From: Jacaranda mimosifolia
Lineage: Eukaryota; Streptophyta; Magnoliopsida; Lamiales; Bignoniaceae
Reading direction: 5' to 3'
DNA length: 64,000 nucleotides
NCBI GenBank assembly: GCA_018894105.1
Contig: CM032127.1
Span: 35,422,760 to 35,486,759, forward strand
Shown here: one piece after another, positions 47,241 through 59,398 of the stretch
How positions within the stretch are numbered: position 1 is the first letter of the stretch
How the letters are laid out: each line of letters starts with the position of its first letter
Position numbers and translations under genes: made by a program
Notes under the pieces: generated by a model
Databases searched by the model: none
Seen by the model: the letters and a program-made list of their open reading frames with translations, nothing else
Told to the model about the DNA's origin: nothing

Positions 47241-47244
47241 ATGA
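47236..47244 (+). promoter_or_regulatory. Two-codon uORF overlapping the MYC2 start
   Basis: ATGGAATGA: an upstream ATG (47236) encodes Met-Glu and stops at TGA (47242-47244), which overlaps the real start ATG (47241-47243) by two bases. Its context (T at -3) is weak, so many ribosomes should scan past; those that use it end exactly on the main start and may restart. This could set MYC2 translation level. The effect is inference. Confidence 0.65.
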
Positions 47245-49274
47245 TCGATTACCGGCTGCCGACACCTTCCACAGAATCAACGCAGATGAATCTTTGGTCT
47301 GGTAATAGCACTGCCGCAACTGCTACAGCGCCGGAAGGCGATGCTTCCATGATGGACGCGTTCATGTCCTCCGCTTCCGATCTGACTTCCTTCTGGCCGT
47401 CCTCTGTTATTGCTCAACAACCTGCCTATGCCCAGACTCCTGCTCATGCGCCCGCGGCCGACCACTCTAAATCCTCCTCTTCCTCCGCCGCCGCCCCCCA
47501 GTTCTTTAACCAAGAAACTCTCCAGCAGCGTCTTCTTGCCTTGATCGAGGGCGCTCGTGAGAGCTGGACTTACGCTATTTTCTGGCAGTCTTCCGTGGTT
47601 GACTACGGGGGTCCATCAGTGTTGGGCTGGGGCGACGGCTACTATAAAGGTGAGGAGAACAAAGGCAAGCGCCAAACCGCGTCATCCCCCGCCGAGCAGG
47701 AGCATAGAAAGAAGGTGCTCCGTGAGTTGAATTCTTTGATTTCGGGCCCTCAGGCCACCACTGATGATGCGGTTGATGAAGAGGTCACCGATACTGAGTG
47801 GTTCTTTCTCATATCCATGACGCAGTCCTTTGTTAATGGCTCCGGCCTTCCGGGCCAGGCCCTCTATAACACCAGTCCGGTGTGGGTGACTGGGCCCGAT
47901 AGGCTTGCCGCCTCTCACTGCGAGCGGGCCAGACAGGCGCAGGGGTTTGGACTCCAGACCCTGGTGTGCATACCATCGTCAAACGGCGTCGTGGAGCTTG
48001 GCTCGACCGAGTTGATTTTCCAGAGCTCGGATCTGATGAACAAGGTTAGAGTTTTGTTCAATTTCAATGGGATGGAAATGGGTTCGGGCTCCGGGTCGGG
48101 TTCATGGGCATTGGCTGACAATGATCCCTCGGCCCTCTGGTTGACTGACCCCTCTTCTTCTGTAGTCGATATGAAGGATTCAGTGAATAATAACAGCAAT
48201 AACCATAATACTAGTGGTCAGGGTGGTTCAATTCCTTCTAGTCTTGGTAGCAAGCAAATTATGTTCAGTAACGAAAATCCAAGTTCCAGCACATTAACAG
48301 AGAACCCACAGCTTCAAACGCAGGGGTTTCTTACTAGGGAATTGAATTTCTCGGAATTTGGGTTCAATGGAAGTAGTACTGGTAGGAACAGTGGGACTTG
48401 CAAGCGTGAGTCTGGGAAGATATTGAATTTTGGGGAGAGTACCAAGAGAAGCGTTTGTAGTGGGAGTGGGAATTTATTTGGGGTGCAAGAGGGAAACAAT
48501 AAAAATAAGAAGAGATCTCCTACATCAAGGGGAAGTAATGAGGAGGGTATGCTTTCGTTTACTTCGGGTTTGATATTGCCCTCCTCTGATGTGGTGAAGA
48601 CTGATCATGTTAGTGCTGTTGAATCTGATCATTCGGACCTTGAAGCATCCGTGGTTAAGGATGTTGATAGTAGTAGAGCTGTAGATCCTGAGAAACGGCC
48701 TAGAAAACGAGGAAGAAAACCTGCAAATGGGAGGGAAGAGCCTTTGAATCATGTGGAGGCTGAGAGGCAGAGGAGGGAGAAGTTGAATCAGAGGTTTTAT
48801 GCCCTCAGAGCCGTAGTACCAAATGTTTCAAAAATGGACAAGGCTTCACTCCTTGGGGATGCTATTGCCTATATCAATGAGTTGAAGTCTGAAGTTCAGA
48901 GTATTGAGTCGGATAAAGAGGATTTGAGGAGTCAACTTGAGTCGGTAAAGAAGGAATTGGCCATGAAAGAGTCGAGGTCAGCTCTTCCTCCTCCTCAACC
49001 GGAGCATGACGTAAAGATGAAGGTGGAGATGGATATAGATGTGAAGATCATCGGTTGGGATGCAATGATACGGGTTCAATGTAGTAAGAAGAATCATCCG
49101 GCAGCCAAGCTGATGGTGGCCCTTAGGGATTTAGACTTAGATGTCCATCATGCAAGCGTTTCGGTCGTTAATGATTTAATGATCCAGCAAGCCACCGTGA
49201 AGATGGAAGGGCGGTTTTACACACAAGAACAGCTTAGGATAGCATTGATATCAAAAGTTGCTGAAACTAGATAG
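47241..49274 (+). CDS. MYC2: MYC2-type bHLH transcription factor, intronless
   Basis: 677 residues, one exon, nuclear. In known relatives (Arabidopsis MYC2-4, tobacco and tomato MYC2) this protein is the central activator of jasmonate responses: JAZ repressors bind its N-terminal JID until jasmonate triggers their removal, and the bHLH binds G-box DNA. Seen here: N-terminal [10 protein letters not shown]; Ser/Ala-rich linker (53-88); JID/MYC_N domain (about 89-275) with '[13 protein letters not shown]' and '[11 protein letters not shown]', activation part '[14 protein letters not shown]' (184-197); nuclear-localisation-like '[11 protein letters not shown]' (484-494); basic region with H504, E508, R512 (the G-box H-E-R set), helix-loop-helix to about 548; coiled coil 548-575; ACT-like C terminus (598-672). 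Start chosen because it matches family 'M-DYRLPT' and follows an in-frame stop at 47208; G at -3. Slightly longer than Arabidopsis MYC2 (623). No defects. Confidence 0.97.
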   Translation: MIDYRLPTPSTESTQMNLWSGNSTAATATAPEGDASMMDAFMSSASDLTSFWPSSVIAQQPAYAQTPAHAPAADHSKSSSSSAAAPQFFNQETLQQRLLALIEGARESWTYAIFWQSSVVDYGGPSVLGWGDGYYKGEENKGKRQTASSPAEQEHRKKVLRELNSLISGPQATTDDAVDEEVTDTEWFFLISMTQSFVNGSGLPGQALYNTSPVWVTGPDRLAASHCERARQAQGFGLQTLVCIPSSNGVVELGSTELIFQSSDLMNKVRVLFNFNGMEMGSGSGSGSWALADNDPSALWLTDPSSSVVDMKDSVNNNSNNHNTSGQGGSIPSSLGSKQIMFSNENPSSSTLTENPQLQTQGFLTRELNFSEFGFNGSSTGRNSGTCKRESGKILNFGESTKRSVCSGSGNLFGVQEGNNKNKKRSPTSRGSNEEGMLSFTSGLILPSSDVVKTDHVSAVESDHSDLEASVVKDVDSSRAVDPEKRPRKRGRKPANGREEPLNHVEAERQRREKLNQRFYALRAVVPNVSKMDKASLLGDAIAYINELKSEVQSIESDKEDLRSQLESVKKELAMKESRSALPPPQPEHDVKMKVEMDIDVKIIGWDAMIRVQCSKKNHPAAKLMVALRDLDLDVHHASVSVVNDLMIQQATVKMEGRFYTQEQLRIALISKVAETR

Positions 49275-49308
49275 ATAGATAGATAGATGGATAGATAGAT
49301 AGATAGAA
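49269..49308. repeat. GATA microsatellite overlapping the MYC2 stop codon
   Basis: About nine GATA/TAGA tetranucleotide units, one of them GATG (interrupted near 49288). The last MYC2 codon (AGA) and stop (TAG, 49272-49274) form the first unit, so the repeat starts inside the coding sequence and continues into the 3' UTR. Confidence 0.95.
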
Positions 49309-49700
49309 TTTGGAACATTGGAGCTCAACGAGGCAATTTTTAAGGCTAAAAGATTCATGGCCAACTCCCTCCCTCTTTCTCTCTGTATGAAAGGATAGCT
49401 CTTCTCAATCTGTGTTGTTATCAATTTTTAGTATACAGCTAAAAGGTTGTTAAGATTAAGCTTTGTAGAAAGCTGCATGATGATGCAAATTGAACCTTGT
49501 TATCTTTGATAGATGTAGTGTGTGTGTGTGGAGTAACTGTGACAGCCCAACAAGTAACAGGGCTTTTGGTACTAATGTCATAAGACATCGTGGGATTCTT
49601 CTGTCTGTAAGATGGCATCTGTTGATTATCTCATATATGAGTTATATGTAAAATACGCAGCAGTTGAATGAAAACAGGCATGTTTTGTTTTATTCTTTTT
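49309..49700 (+). other. Probable MYC2 3' UTR
   Basis: Less AT-rich than the spacer beyond, with CT-rich patches (49364-49385). No clean AATAAA polyadenylation signal was identified, so the end is a guess. No further gene follows on either strand for 12 kb. Confidence 0.4.
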
Positions 49701-50521
49701 GTGACATATGCAGCAGTTCAGCAGTTGCCATTGCAAAACACAGAAGCACACCTGAATCTCCACGGAACTCTGGGTCTGGCATCCTACGTCGTACGTACGG
49801 CACTGGAATTAGATTGATCTTGTTCTTGTTAATGTGTTTCTATAAAATTGCTTTATAGTTTATATTGATACCAAAAGTCAAACAAAATGCTAGTTTTTGT
49901 CCATCACAATTTTTCTGGTTTATGATTTTACTTGCCAAATTTAACATCAACAATTTTCTTCTTTTCTATTCTTGTTTGGAAGCTCAAATATTTAAGTCAC
50001 GAAATTTTACAATTTAATTGAATTCAAGCCAATTAAAAATAAACAGGATGAGTGATTATATTTGATTAACGCTTAGTTTAAAAAAATCAACCATCATATT
50101 GTCAATGTAATAACATGTACCATGTGAGTAATTAGATCTGGCCAAACATAGTTTGAGTAATTATAATCATTCACCCGATAGAAATACACATAAATGAATA
50201 ATTATAATTATTTCAAAAAAAAAAAAGTCATACATAATTGAATAATAATTTACGTATAGTCTACAACATATAAATAATAAATATGCGGCGGACTATGAAG
50301 TAAAATTTAGTGTATAATAATAATAAAAATAAATATATATATATGTTGGTAGGAGCCAAGAGGTGGCGCAGAGCGTGTGAACGGAGTGAGAAGCATAGGA
50401 TGCACATTCATTGCACTCATACATAGTACATACATCAAGGATGGCTGAACAATGAACATTCCATTCCAAGGACTTACTTTCTTTTGTGAAAATCCAAATC
50501 ATGTCATTTTCGGGTCATTTC

Positions 50522-50524
<3 letters not shown>

Positions 50525-50582
<58 letters not shown>
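50525..50582. repeat. Compound (TC)n(TA)n microsatellite
   Basis: About 19 TC dinucleotides followed without a break by about 10 TA dinucleotides. Confidence 0.95.
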
Positions 50583-51070
50583 GTAAATGAAATCTTCAAA
50601 TCACATAAATTTGTGCGGTTATTTCTGATCATACATTGCCTTCTTTCCTACTTTCCAGTCTCTTTTGGGTATATCTCTTTTTTCAGCATCCTTTTTCGCC
50701 TTTTGTCAAACCAACAATGATGTTGAAACAAAAATCTGCCTGTTCTTCATTTTCGATGGCTTTTACCTCTCCCAAACTTATGCCTACACACCTCCAACCT
50801 AGTAAAATTATTATTACTATTAGTAATTTTAGAATATTCCATATATGTACTAAAAAATTTATATCATAAAATAAATAAAAGTATTTATTTTCTATATGAT
50901 ATTAATATTTTAATAATTTTAATATTTAAACAAATTTTTGCATAAATAAAATGACAAAAATATGATAAAATTATATTAATTGAGGGATATGAAATGGTGG
51001 ATTGTAAATGATAGTTATTTACATAAATTGTAGTTATGAGAATTTAAATAAACCCAAAAAAAGAGATAGA

Positions 51071-51115
<45 letters not shown>
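51071..51115. repeat. (ATT)n microsatellite
   Basis: About 15 uninterrupted trinucleotide units. Confidence 0.95.
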
Positions 51116-51242
51116 GAAAATAATATGACTTAAGGTCATATTTGTAAAATAATGGATCCTCGCACATCGAAAAATCATCATGCAGTCCAAGATTCTAATA
51201 TTATAAATACTGTAGTAAGTGGTGAATTGGAGACATTTATGA

Positions 51243-52775
51243 CTTGTTCTCCTGTATTTTGGGGGGAAAAATTTTTCATTCTTCAAAAAAATTTCAAAAT
51301 GCATGCACATTCCACACTCTTTCTTTCAAAATACTATAATTTTTTACCCAAAAAACTCCTACACCATAAAAATCACTCATACCCCCTCATTTTCTCACTC
51401 CATCTTTCACGTTACAAATTCATTTATTACTCTCTCACTTCACTTTACTCATATAAAATATTAAAATTTTACTACCTTAAAATTCTAAAACTTATATTTA
51501 CAAATTTAATTAAATTAATCATCGAGAAAATTAATTAAATTTAATAAATAATTTATTTATTTATTAAACAATGTATTAAATTAAATAAATTAATTATTAA
51601 TTAAATATTTTATTAGTTATATTTAATATTTAATGTATTAATTAATATTACATTTATTCATTTAATAAATAATTTAAGATATTTTAATTTGACATAATAA
51701 ATAAATTAATTTTCTTCAAAAAAAAATAATCTTCATTAAATATTAATATTCACATTTATTTAAAATTATTATAAAAAAATTAATTATAGTGTGATATTTC
51801 TTTAATAATCTATTAAGTTCTATAAACTAATATTAATACAATTAAAATAATAATCGAGAAAATTAATTAAAATTAAGTATAAATTTTTTTGATTGTTACT
51901 AAGTAATTTATTTATTAATAATGTATTAATTAAATAATAGTTAAAGTAAATAAATAACTTATTAAATTAATTAAATTAATTTATTTAATTATTTAAATAA
52001 CTTGTTATGCATATATTAATTATGTTTCATATTTCACATATAATTAAATATTACACTTATTTGTTTAGCAAATAATTTAAGATGATTTAGTTTCATATAA
52101 TATAAAATTATTTATTTTTTTAATTTGATGAATCCGTATTAAGTCTTATATGTATTATTTTATTTAAATAAATACCTAAATTTTATTTACACATAAATTG
52201 TAAGTAATAAATAGTTAAATACTTATATTTTAAGAATAAACAATAATTAGTTTATAATTAATGTACAATAATTAATTTTTTTTATATAAGCTGATATCAA
52301 CAATTATGGTATTAGTGGATTTTTTATAATAAAGATATAATTATAATTTCATAAATGATTAATATATATTAATAAATATTTTCTTCCAAATAATAAATCA
52401 TTTGCTAATGTTAAATTCATAAAAATATAAATTTTAAAATAAAGTACCAATTGAATTAATTACGCATCATTTTATTACAACAATATATCAATTATCACAT
52501 ATGTATACATCCACCTATAAATATACATACATATATAATATATTACATAAAAGAATTACTTTCACCCTACAAATCCAACAAAAAAGTAACTAATTTGACA
52601 TTAACAATAAAGTGTATCTCCCCCAAAACATAAAGAAATAAACAACTCATTTTCAAATTATTTTTCATATTTTTCCAAAACAAAAAGAAACGTTTGACAC
52701 ATTTTCCAATTTTGTTCCAAAAATTCATTCCCCCAAAAAAAAATTTTAAAAATGGCCAAAACATAGGAGAACAGG
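51243..52775. mobile_element. Non-autonomous TIR element with very AT-rich core
   Basis: Imperfect inverted ends: left CTTGTTCTCCTGTATTTTGG (51243-51262), right reversed CCTGTTCTCCTATGTTTTGG (52756-52775), 17 of 20 identical; both continue inward into G-runs (GGGGGGAA left, GGGGGAATGAA right). The middle (51420-52560) is almost only A and T. No target-site duplication was found, so the superfamily is open (hAT, Mutator or Harbinger). No coding content. Confidence 0.6.
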
Positions 52776-53306
52776 CTAGCCTTAATCACTGGTAATAATT
52801 GAATAACTCTTTTGAAAAAAAAATTTGCGTTCACAAATTATGGACCCATTAATTTACTATCCAACTAATTAAAAATCTCCAAGACAAAATCCCTATAAAC
52901 AAATCGATACAACATTAAGTACAGAAATGAAATTAATAGGATGATATAAGTTTGCTTCCTACAAACATTTCGATCTTCAAGGTATTTGGATACCCTAATA
53001 TGCATACCCCAAATTCATCGCCACTTATATATTGAAAACTTGCATGCATGCGAGTATATGGAAGTAATTAAATAGGCTTTAAAAGTAAGCTCGGGTTGAG
53101 TTCTGAAAATTTTAAAAATCGTGATTGAATATTGTGAATAAATTATATAAAGATATTGCAGATATGAAATGCGCGTATCCCCCCCCCCCCCCCCCGCCAA
53201 GTGCATGAATATTTTATACGTATGTGTGTGTGTGTATATACAGAGAGAGAGAGAGAGTGATGATATTGTAAAACAATTTTATAATTAAGCATAATTGTAG
53301 GTGAAG
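52776..53306. other. AT-rich spacer with simple repeats
   Basis: No gene. Holds a 17-base poly-C run (53179-53195), short (GT)n (53222-53234) and (GA)n (53242-53258). Confidence 0.6.
53179..53195. repeat. Poly-C run, 17 bases
   Basis: Seventeen uninterrupted C in strongly AT-rich DNA. Such runs are prone to length error in sequencing and assembly, and could form an i-motif or, on the other strand, a G-quadruplex. Confidence 0.95.
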
Positions 53307-53660
53307 GCTCAAGCTCAGTTAAGGGAATAAACGAGTCGAATCGGTTCACGAGTCTCACGAGTTGAGCTCGAACTACAATTCGAGTCGATCTTAAGCAGTC
53401 TGTATTTAGACTTGAAGCTCACGAGCAGCCTCGAGCCGACCCGCGAGCCAGTATATAATTAAATATTATTTTTTATTTTATTAATATATATGTATTATAT
53501 TTTTTTTATTTCGAGTTCCAACTTAAATTTGAACTCGAGCTCAAACCTACAATTTTTTATAATTTATTTATCAATTTAAATTTTATTAAATCGAATTGAG
53601 TTGAACTCAAATTTTTATCTCGCTTTAAATTTGACTCGATTACACCCTTAAGCTCAACCT
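53307..53660. mobile_element. GAGCTC-rich TIR element (MITE-like)
   Basis: About 354 bp whose ends are inverted repeats of each other: left 'gctcaagctcagttaaggg' and 'acgagtcgaa', right reversed 'ggttgagcttaagggtgta' and 'atcgagtcaaa'. Palindromic words GAGCTC, CTCGAG and TCGAGTCG occur throughout. It matches a common style of plant non-autonomous element; the superfamily is not determined. Confidence 0.5.
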
Positions 53661-54849
53661 CCATCTAATCCAAAGATAAGGTATAACCAAAAGGACAAGG
53701 CTGGGATTAGGTGGACAGCTGGCGATACCTTTGGTTGCACATATGACATATACAATCGTTTTAATAAAACATCAATCATGTGTTGCATGTGATATTCATT
53801 CGTTTTATGATGTATCTGGTCATGTCATATGAGATATGACCCACATGTCCTTTTTTCATTTCTATTTTAAATTATCATGGCTTGTTTGTTTTACTCCTAA
53901 GCAAACCTTTTTTTGAGTAGCATATAATCTATTAATTAATTAATTAATTAATGATGTGACGGAAATAAAAAAATAAAAAAAAAAGTCAAAGTGTTCGCTA
54001 GCTACGTACTTAACTTTAACTATTTAATGGTTTAGGTTCATTGTATGGCTTTGTCATCAACCTCTCATTTTAGTTTTTCTCGGCTTTTAGTTGTGTTGTT
54101 GATGTGACTATATATGTTTCTAAGGTAATTTATAATTAGGAGTCTTATAATCTATACTATTATATATACTACAGTTTGATATTAATTTAATTTAATTAAG
54201 GTAATTTAATCTATACTATTAAGGTAATTTAATTGCATAATTTTGATTAAATATCGAGCTCTTGTAATTTAAAATTTTTAAATTTTATTAAAAAGTTTTC
54301 ATTGATTGTTGATTTGACTTTTTTATTTTATTTTAATACAACCAACTTGTTTAATATAACTAAAATATCATCCTATGTTTACCCAAAATTACAATATAGA
54401 TTTTTATTTAATAAGATAGTTCTAAAAATATCTATAACATACTTTTCTCTCATCAAATGAGTTTGTGAATTAAAAAAATACTTTACAATCATCATATTAA
54501 GTACTCTTATGACAAACTCTATCTTATAAATTTAATTATCACAAAATTAATATATGAATATTTCATTTATTTTATATGTAACTTTTTTATTCTACATTTA
54601 TACTTTTTACATTTTATTTCTACATCATTCGTACTACAATTCTGTATTTCTATTCAATTTTATTTAATTATAGGATCTCTTTCCCTAATTATCATAATAT
54701 AGCGATATTTTTTTTAAATTTAAAGTTCATTTCGTAGAAAGTTTTTAATATTTTTTATAACTTTTTTATTTTTTTTTATTTTTTGTTTTCTTTGCATTCT
54801 AAATTAGTTGGATACTCTCCTAATATATTTTAAATATTTTATTAATATT
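53661..54849. other. AT-rich intergenic DNA
   Basis: No gene or domain recognised. Contains a short (TTAA)n run (53931-53951). Confidence 0.6.
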
Positions 54850-54854
54850 ATTAT

Positions 54855-57749
54855 TGTAACACCCCTAAATTTAGCATTTTTGAAGGTAAGATTTCAAAAA
54901 TCAAAATATTATTTTGACAAAATTTTTGGGGCTCAAAGTATAAATAAGGAGGACTTAATTTAAGGAAATTGAAAGTTTTGGGGGTCAAACTTTAAAATTT
55001 TGGGTCAAATGGGCTAATCTAAGGCACCAAACAAACTTAGGGCTAAATTGAAAGTTGATTGAAACTCTTAGGGGTTCAAATGAAAACTGAAGGAAATTTT
55101 TAGGGTCAAATTTTCAATTTTTGAAAACTACTTTTAAATAGCACAACCTACCCCTATTTTCCTCAAATTTTCACATGCAGACCCTTACCTCTCTCACCGG
55201 CGATTAGCCAAAACAAATCTGATTGTTAGCTGGTCTATGTCATGGCAAACACATCCACACCTGAACTCCCAAAATCGACCGGCAGAGCAATTGAAAATTG
55301 AGCTTGAAGAAGACGCATGGCAGAAATTGGTGGTCATTGCTGTTCCGACGTCTTTTGGGGGCAACCAAGGTATAGGTTTTGACAGGCTCAGCTCAAAGGT
55401 CAAGGTGGTGACTTCAATTTCCAGTTCCGACACTGGTAGTAATGGAATTAAGGAAAAAAGGTGATGGTGGCCGGCGGCAGAGTAGAAGGTTTTCAGCTCA
55501 ATTGACCGGTGAGATGGCATCAAACTCCAAAATTGATTGAGGGCTTTTGTTGTGCGTGTGGAGATAAGTTGATTGGTGGGTCCAGCTCCTAGTTTGGAAG
55601 ACGGCACACGGTGGTGATCGGACAAAATTTTTGGCTTGTCAAGCTAAGTGCATGCAGACTATTTTTACAAAGTAAATTGGCCTCGAACTTGGTTGATTTG
55701 GGTAAAACTTCAATCAATTGACTAATTGATTCCCGATATAATCTGATTGGATTGTTCACCTAAATGCAAATGTAAATATAAGTTAATTGGACCAAACATT
55801 ATGACTATGGACTAGAATGATTGTATGTGATTTTGATATAAAGCAATATATGGACTCATATCGATATGTTGATGCTAATTATCATTAAATTAAGTTAATC
55901 GATATAATTTAGAAATTATGGACTATCAGGATAAGATTTATGACATCAAGCCAAAATATTTGGATATATAAGTTGTATACAACACTAGTAGGCCCGGATC
56001 GATAATTAGAGCATAATTATCGTTAATTAAGTTAATTAGTGCAATTAGACCTAACTTTGTGTAACGTTGTAAGGATTAATTATTTAATAGAATGTAGTAA
56101 TTTCTTACAATTTGGCTGAATTGTTATACATAAGCTTGGGCTAATTTAACAAATGATGAGAGACTCGGAACAAATAAATCCCTCATTACTATTATAGTGA
56201 CAATAGCATAAATAGTATGCTAAGCAAGCATGTTGACATATAATAAATTCTATTGGAATTGGTCATGAGGAGCCAAGGTCTCCAAGACCGTAAGACATGA
56301 TAACACCTCTGTGAAGTTTTAAAGTGAGGGTTAAGCTTATCCTTCTTCTCGGAAGTGAATGTTCCTCGATTGCTTGAGTTCTCTATGCTTATCTGTTGAA
56401 TTGATTGTACTCGTTCTGGTGCGTAGAACTCTTATTGTGTTACCTATTATTTGTCCCCGTATACCCTATAACCTTGCTTGCTTCCCTTTATCGTGTTGAT
56501 TTTTGGTCTTGCAGAACAGATCTTGTTTTGTATTCTTGTCTAAATCATTTTGTATACTGTTTATATGGCCTTGCTAACTAATGTTTTACCAACAACACCA
56601 TTTGAATTGTTTCACGAATATGTTAATGAACAGTTATTTGAATACGTTTTATTTGTTGGCATTATGTTTTAGTCTCCTAAGGATGCTCTTCAGATGTGAC
56701 CGCCCGTAGGTACACTACGGGATATGATGAGCCTGGGATTAGGTCCAAAAAGACGACTGGGCAGTATGGACCGACGGTGGCTGGTATCTTGGCTAGTACC
56801 CACTTAATATCCTAACTTGCGGATAGTTGGAGGTAGTTGTCTAGTAAGTGGCATGATCTAGCATGTGGACTGGCCATGCCATACCAAGCGGAGTTCTTAG
56901 GTAGCAGAGTAATAAGGGAAGTTTGTTATGATTATGGTACTTCGTGTACAGTTTGTTATCGAGCATAACCAATTGTTACCGTTTGTTACTGTTACATTCT
57001 ATTCTGGGAGCAATAAGGACAAAGTTGCTAATAGTCTGTTAAATTTGGTATTACATGTGTTATGTCATAGTTGTTTCTTGTTGAATCTCTTTGTTAATTG
57101 CTCCATGTTGTAAATGTTTTGTTATATAAGGTCTTGCTTGTTTCATGTCTCATTTAATTGGATTTCCATTCTGTTAATACAACTTCTGTAGCTCCAGTTC
57201 TTCCTGTTATTTTGCTTAATTACTTATCTATTGAATTAGAACTCTTTTATTGGTTCCCCTTTATCTTATGCTTTTGTGATTAACTACCACCATTTTTCCC
57301 CTCACTAAGTCCTTTGGATTTACGACTTTTTTTTGTTCTCGATTCCTTTTTCTAGCTAGGTTGTAATAGGTAGCTCTTGGAGCACTACTGGATGTATCAG
57401 AACACATGATTTTATTATTAACTTCAGACGTATAAGATCTAAACTAAATTTTGTGATGAATTATGTTTGTAAGCTAAAGCCTAAGGCGCCTTATGCTAGT
57501 GATTATGCATGTATGGCTCTGATATAGATGATAGTTGTAGACTTTGTGCTAGTGATTGTATGATGGTTTTGTATTTCCTTGTGGGATGTAAGATGGTGAA
57601 TTGTAAGAGTAAGTTGGAATGAGTTATTTTTTGGTTGATGTAGCTTTTGAACTGAAACTTTGGAAGTGCGTAATTGAATTATATTACTATGAATAAGACT
57701 AGAGTAACTCCTTGGCCCGAAGCAGGCATCTCCCTAGCAGGGCGTTGCA
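54855..57749. mobile_element. 2.9-kb solo LTR of a second Gypsy-type family
   Basis: Starts TGTAACACCCCTAAATT and ends AGCAGGGCGTTGCA; the ends are inverted repeats of each other (TGYAACRCCC). It is bordered by a perfect 5-bp duplication ATTAT (54850-54854 and 57750-57754). The TGTAACACCCC start is common in plant chromovirus LTRs, and no gag-pol lies within, so this is a solo LTR of 2895 bp. Reading frames within it (for example 143 residues on the minus strand at 55194-55625) are not recognised as genes. The strand cannot be fixed from the ends alone. Confidence 0.9.
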
Positions 57750-57754
57750 ATTAT

Positions 57755-58648
57755 TTTATTATTTCCTCAATATTAATTTAAAATTAAAGTTTATATGGCC
57801 AACTTCATATTGTAAGTTTTTATTACTTAAAGACATAAGCATGCAATATTTTTTTTTATTTCAATTAATTATATTTTATATATTCATTTTCAATACTATT
57901 TTAAAATATTTTGTATGTATATGTAAGAATTTATCTTTGATATTGAACTTTTATTTTACTATTATTTTAGTTGCAACACCATCTATTTATCTAGATAAAA
58001 AAAATTATATATACTTCACATTTGAGTGATTTACCTCTAATAATATCATGTATGAAATATTTAAAAAAGTTACAATATTTTATTAATTTGTTAAAATTAT
58101 TCTAATTATCTGATAAAATGAATAAAGAATATTATATATTTTTCTATAAAATATTCATTAAATTTATTAGCAGTTGATTTGCCCATTTCCAATTATTTGC
58201 ACATAAGAAAGAAATTCTTTATTTATTTATTATTATTATTATTTTTTTGTATATAATGTCATGTACCTTAAATAAGTTTATTTTGATTAGTTGAATCTTT
58301 ACTTATTTATCATATCTTTTATGAAAAAATCATTTTATTTCTCTTTCAATAAATAAATCATTTATAGAAAATTATGGATGTACAGGTAGAAATCAAAATT
58401 TTAATGCTAAGTAAATACCTTTAACATGATTGATATATTTCATATTTAGTAATTCATGTTCACTTAGATAATTTTGCTATCAAAAGTAAAATGAATATAA
58501 GAAATAATGAAATTATCTAATAAATATGAGCTTTAATAAATATTAATTTATTTTTTTTATATAAAGAGTTGGATATTTTTCTATTTTAATTATATATTTT
58601 TATTCGAAAAAGTTTGACTTTATCCAAATAAAGTAGTTGGTAACTGAT
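57755..58648. other. AT-rich intergenic DNA
   Basis: No gene recognised; poly-A/T and ATT runs only. A 105-residue frame (57712-58029) is low-complexity (Phe, Ile, Leu, Tyr) and starts inside the solo LTR, so I do not call it. Confidence 0.6.
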
Positions 58649-58649
58649 A

Positions 58650-59398
58650 GTTTGATTAGTGTGCATGAATAAAGTGGGAATAGAATGAGCATTTCCAATT
58701 CTATTTCTAAACATATGATTGGTATAATTTAATAATGGTAATCCTCATGCTCATGGAAATCATCATTCCTAAAAATATGGGTTTTGCCATTCCTTCCCTT
58801 CCCTATACGTTTAGCTATTCCCAACCTATTAAGAATAAACTTATTTTTGTATTTAACAAATTATTCTCTAATATTTAATAAATGCATTCTAAACTATCAC
58901 AAAGACCTTCGTATACATCTTTTTGATAGTATCTTCTTATCTACAAGGATTTCTCCCATAATCTCCAAATTTCAATAAAAGAAATATTAACTAGATAACA
59001 TATCATTTTATTTTTACCCATAAAAAAATAATTTTACTTTCCAAAATATAAATTAATTATTGTCTTTGTCATGCACTTTTTACGAAATAAAAAAAATTAA
59101 AGGTTGCATAAAAATCATAGAATTATGAGATACAAATATAAATTATTTGTATTGATAATTTTTGTACAAGAGGATAATTTGATCATTTCAAATGCTTTCG
59201 TTCCATTCCTACATATCATTACTAAATACCAATCAAAATAATGAAATCACGTAAAGAATGATGATTCTATTTATTTCTCATTCCTTATCATACCAAGCAT
59301 AGAATAACTTATAGTAACGTCATTCCTTTTCCATGTTTATTCCATTTCTAAAGCCATTATGTTCCCACCAATCCCGTTCATGCATACCAATCACCACC
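58650..59398. mobile_element. MITE-like element with decayed inverted ends
   Basis: Left end 'gtttgattagtgtgcatgaa' and right end reversed 'ggtgattggtatgcatgaa' match at 15 of 19 positions; further in, 'gtgggaatagaatgag' matches 'ggtgggaacataatgg'. The interior has many imperfect copies of 'attcc' and 'ggaat' on opposite strands. No clear target duplication. Confidence 0.5.

Larger units (their letters stand above)
49701..51242. other. AT-rich intergenic DNA with microsatellites
   Basis: No gene recognised. Contains (TC)n at 50525-50563 running directly into (TA)n at 50563-50582, and (ATT)n at 51071-51115. Short reading frames here show no recognisable domain. Confidence 0.6.

Noticed and set aside
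47277..48752. Several 60-94 residue minus-strand frames across MYC2
   Set aside because: Shadows of the MYC2 coding sequence in GC-richer DNA; no domain recognised.
51152..51538. 128-residue frame
   Set aside because: Spans the end of a TIR element and its AT-rich interior; low-complexity Phe/Leu/Ile/Tyr composition.
55194..55625. 143-residue frame on the minus strand
   Set aside because: It lies wholly within the 2.9-kb solo LTR and shows no known domain; LTRs of this kind often contain such chance frames.
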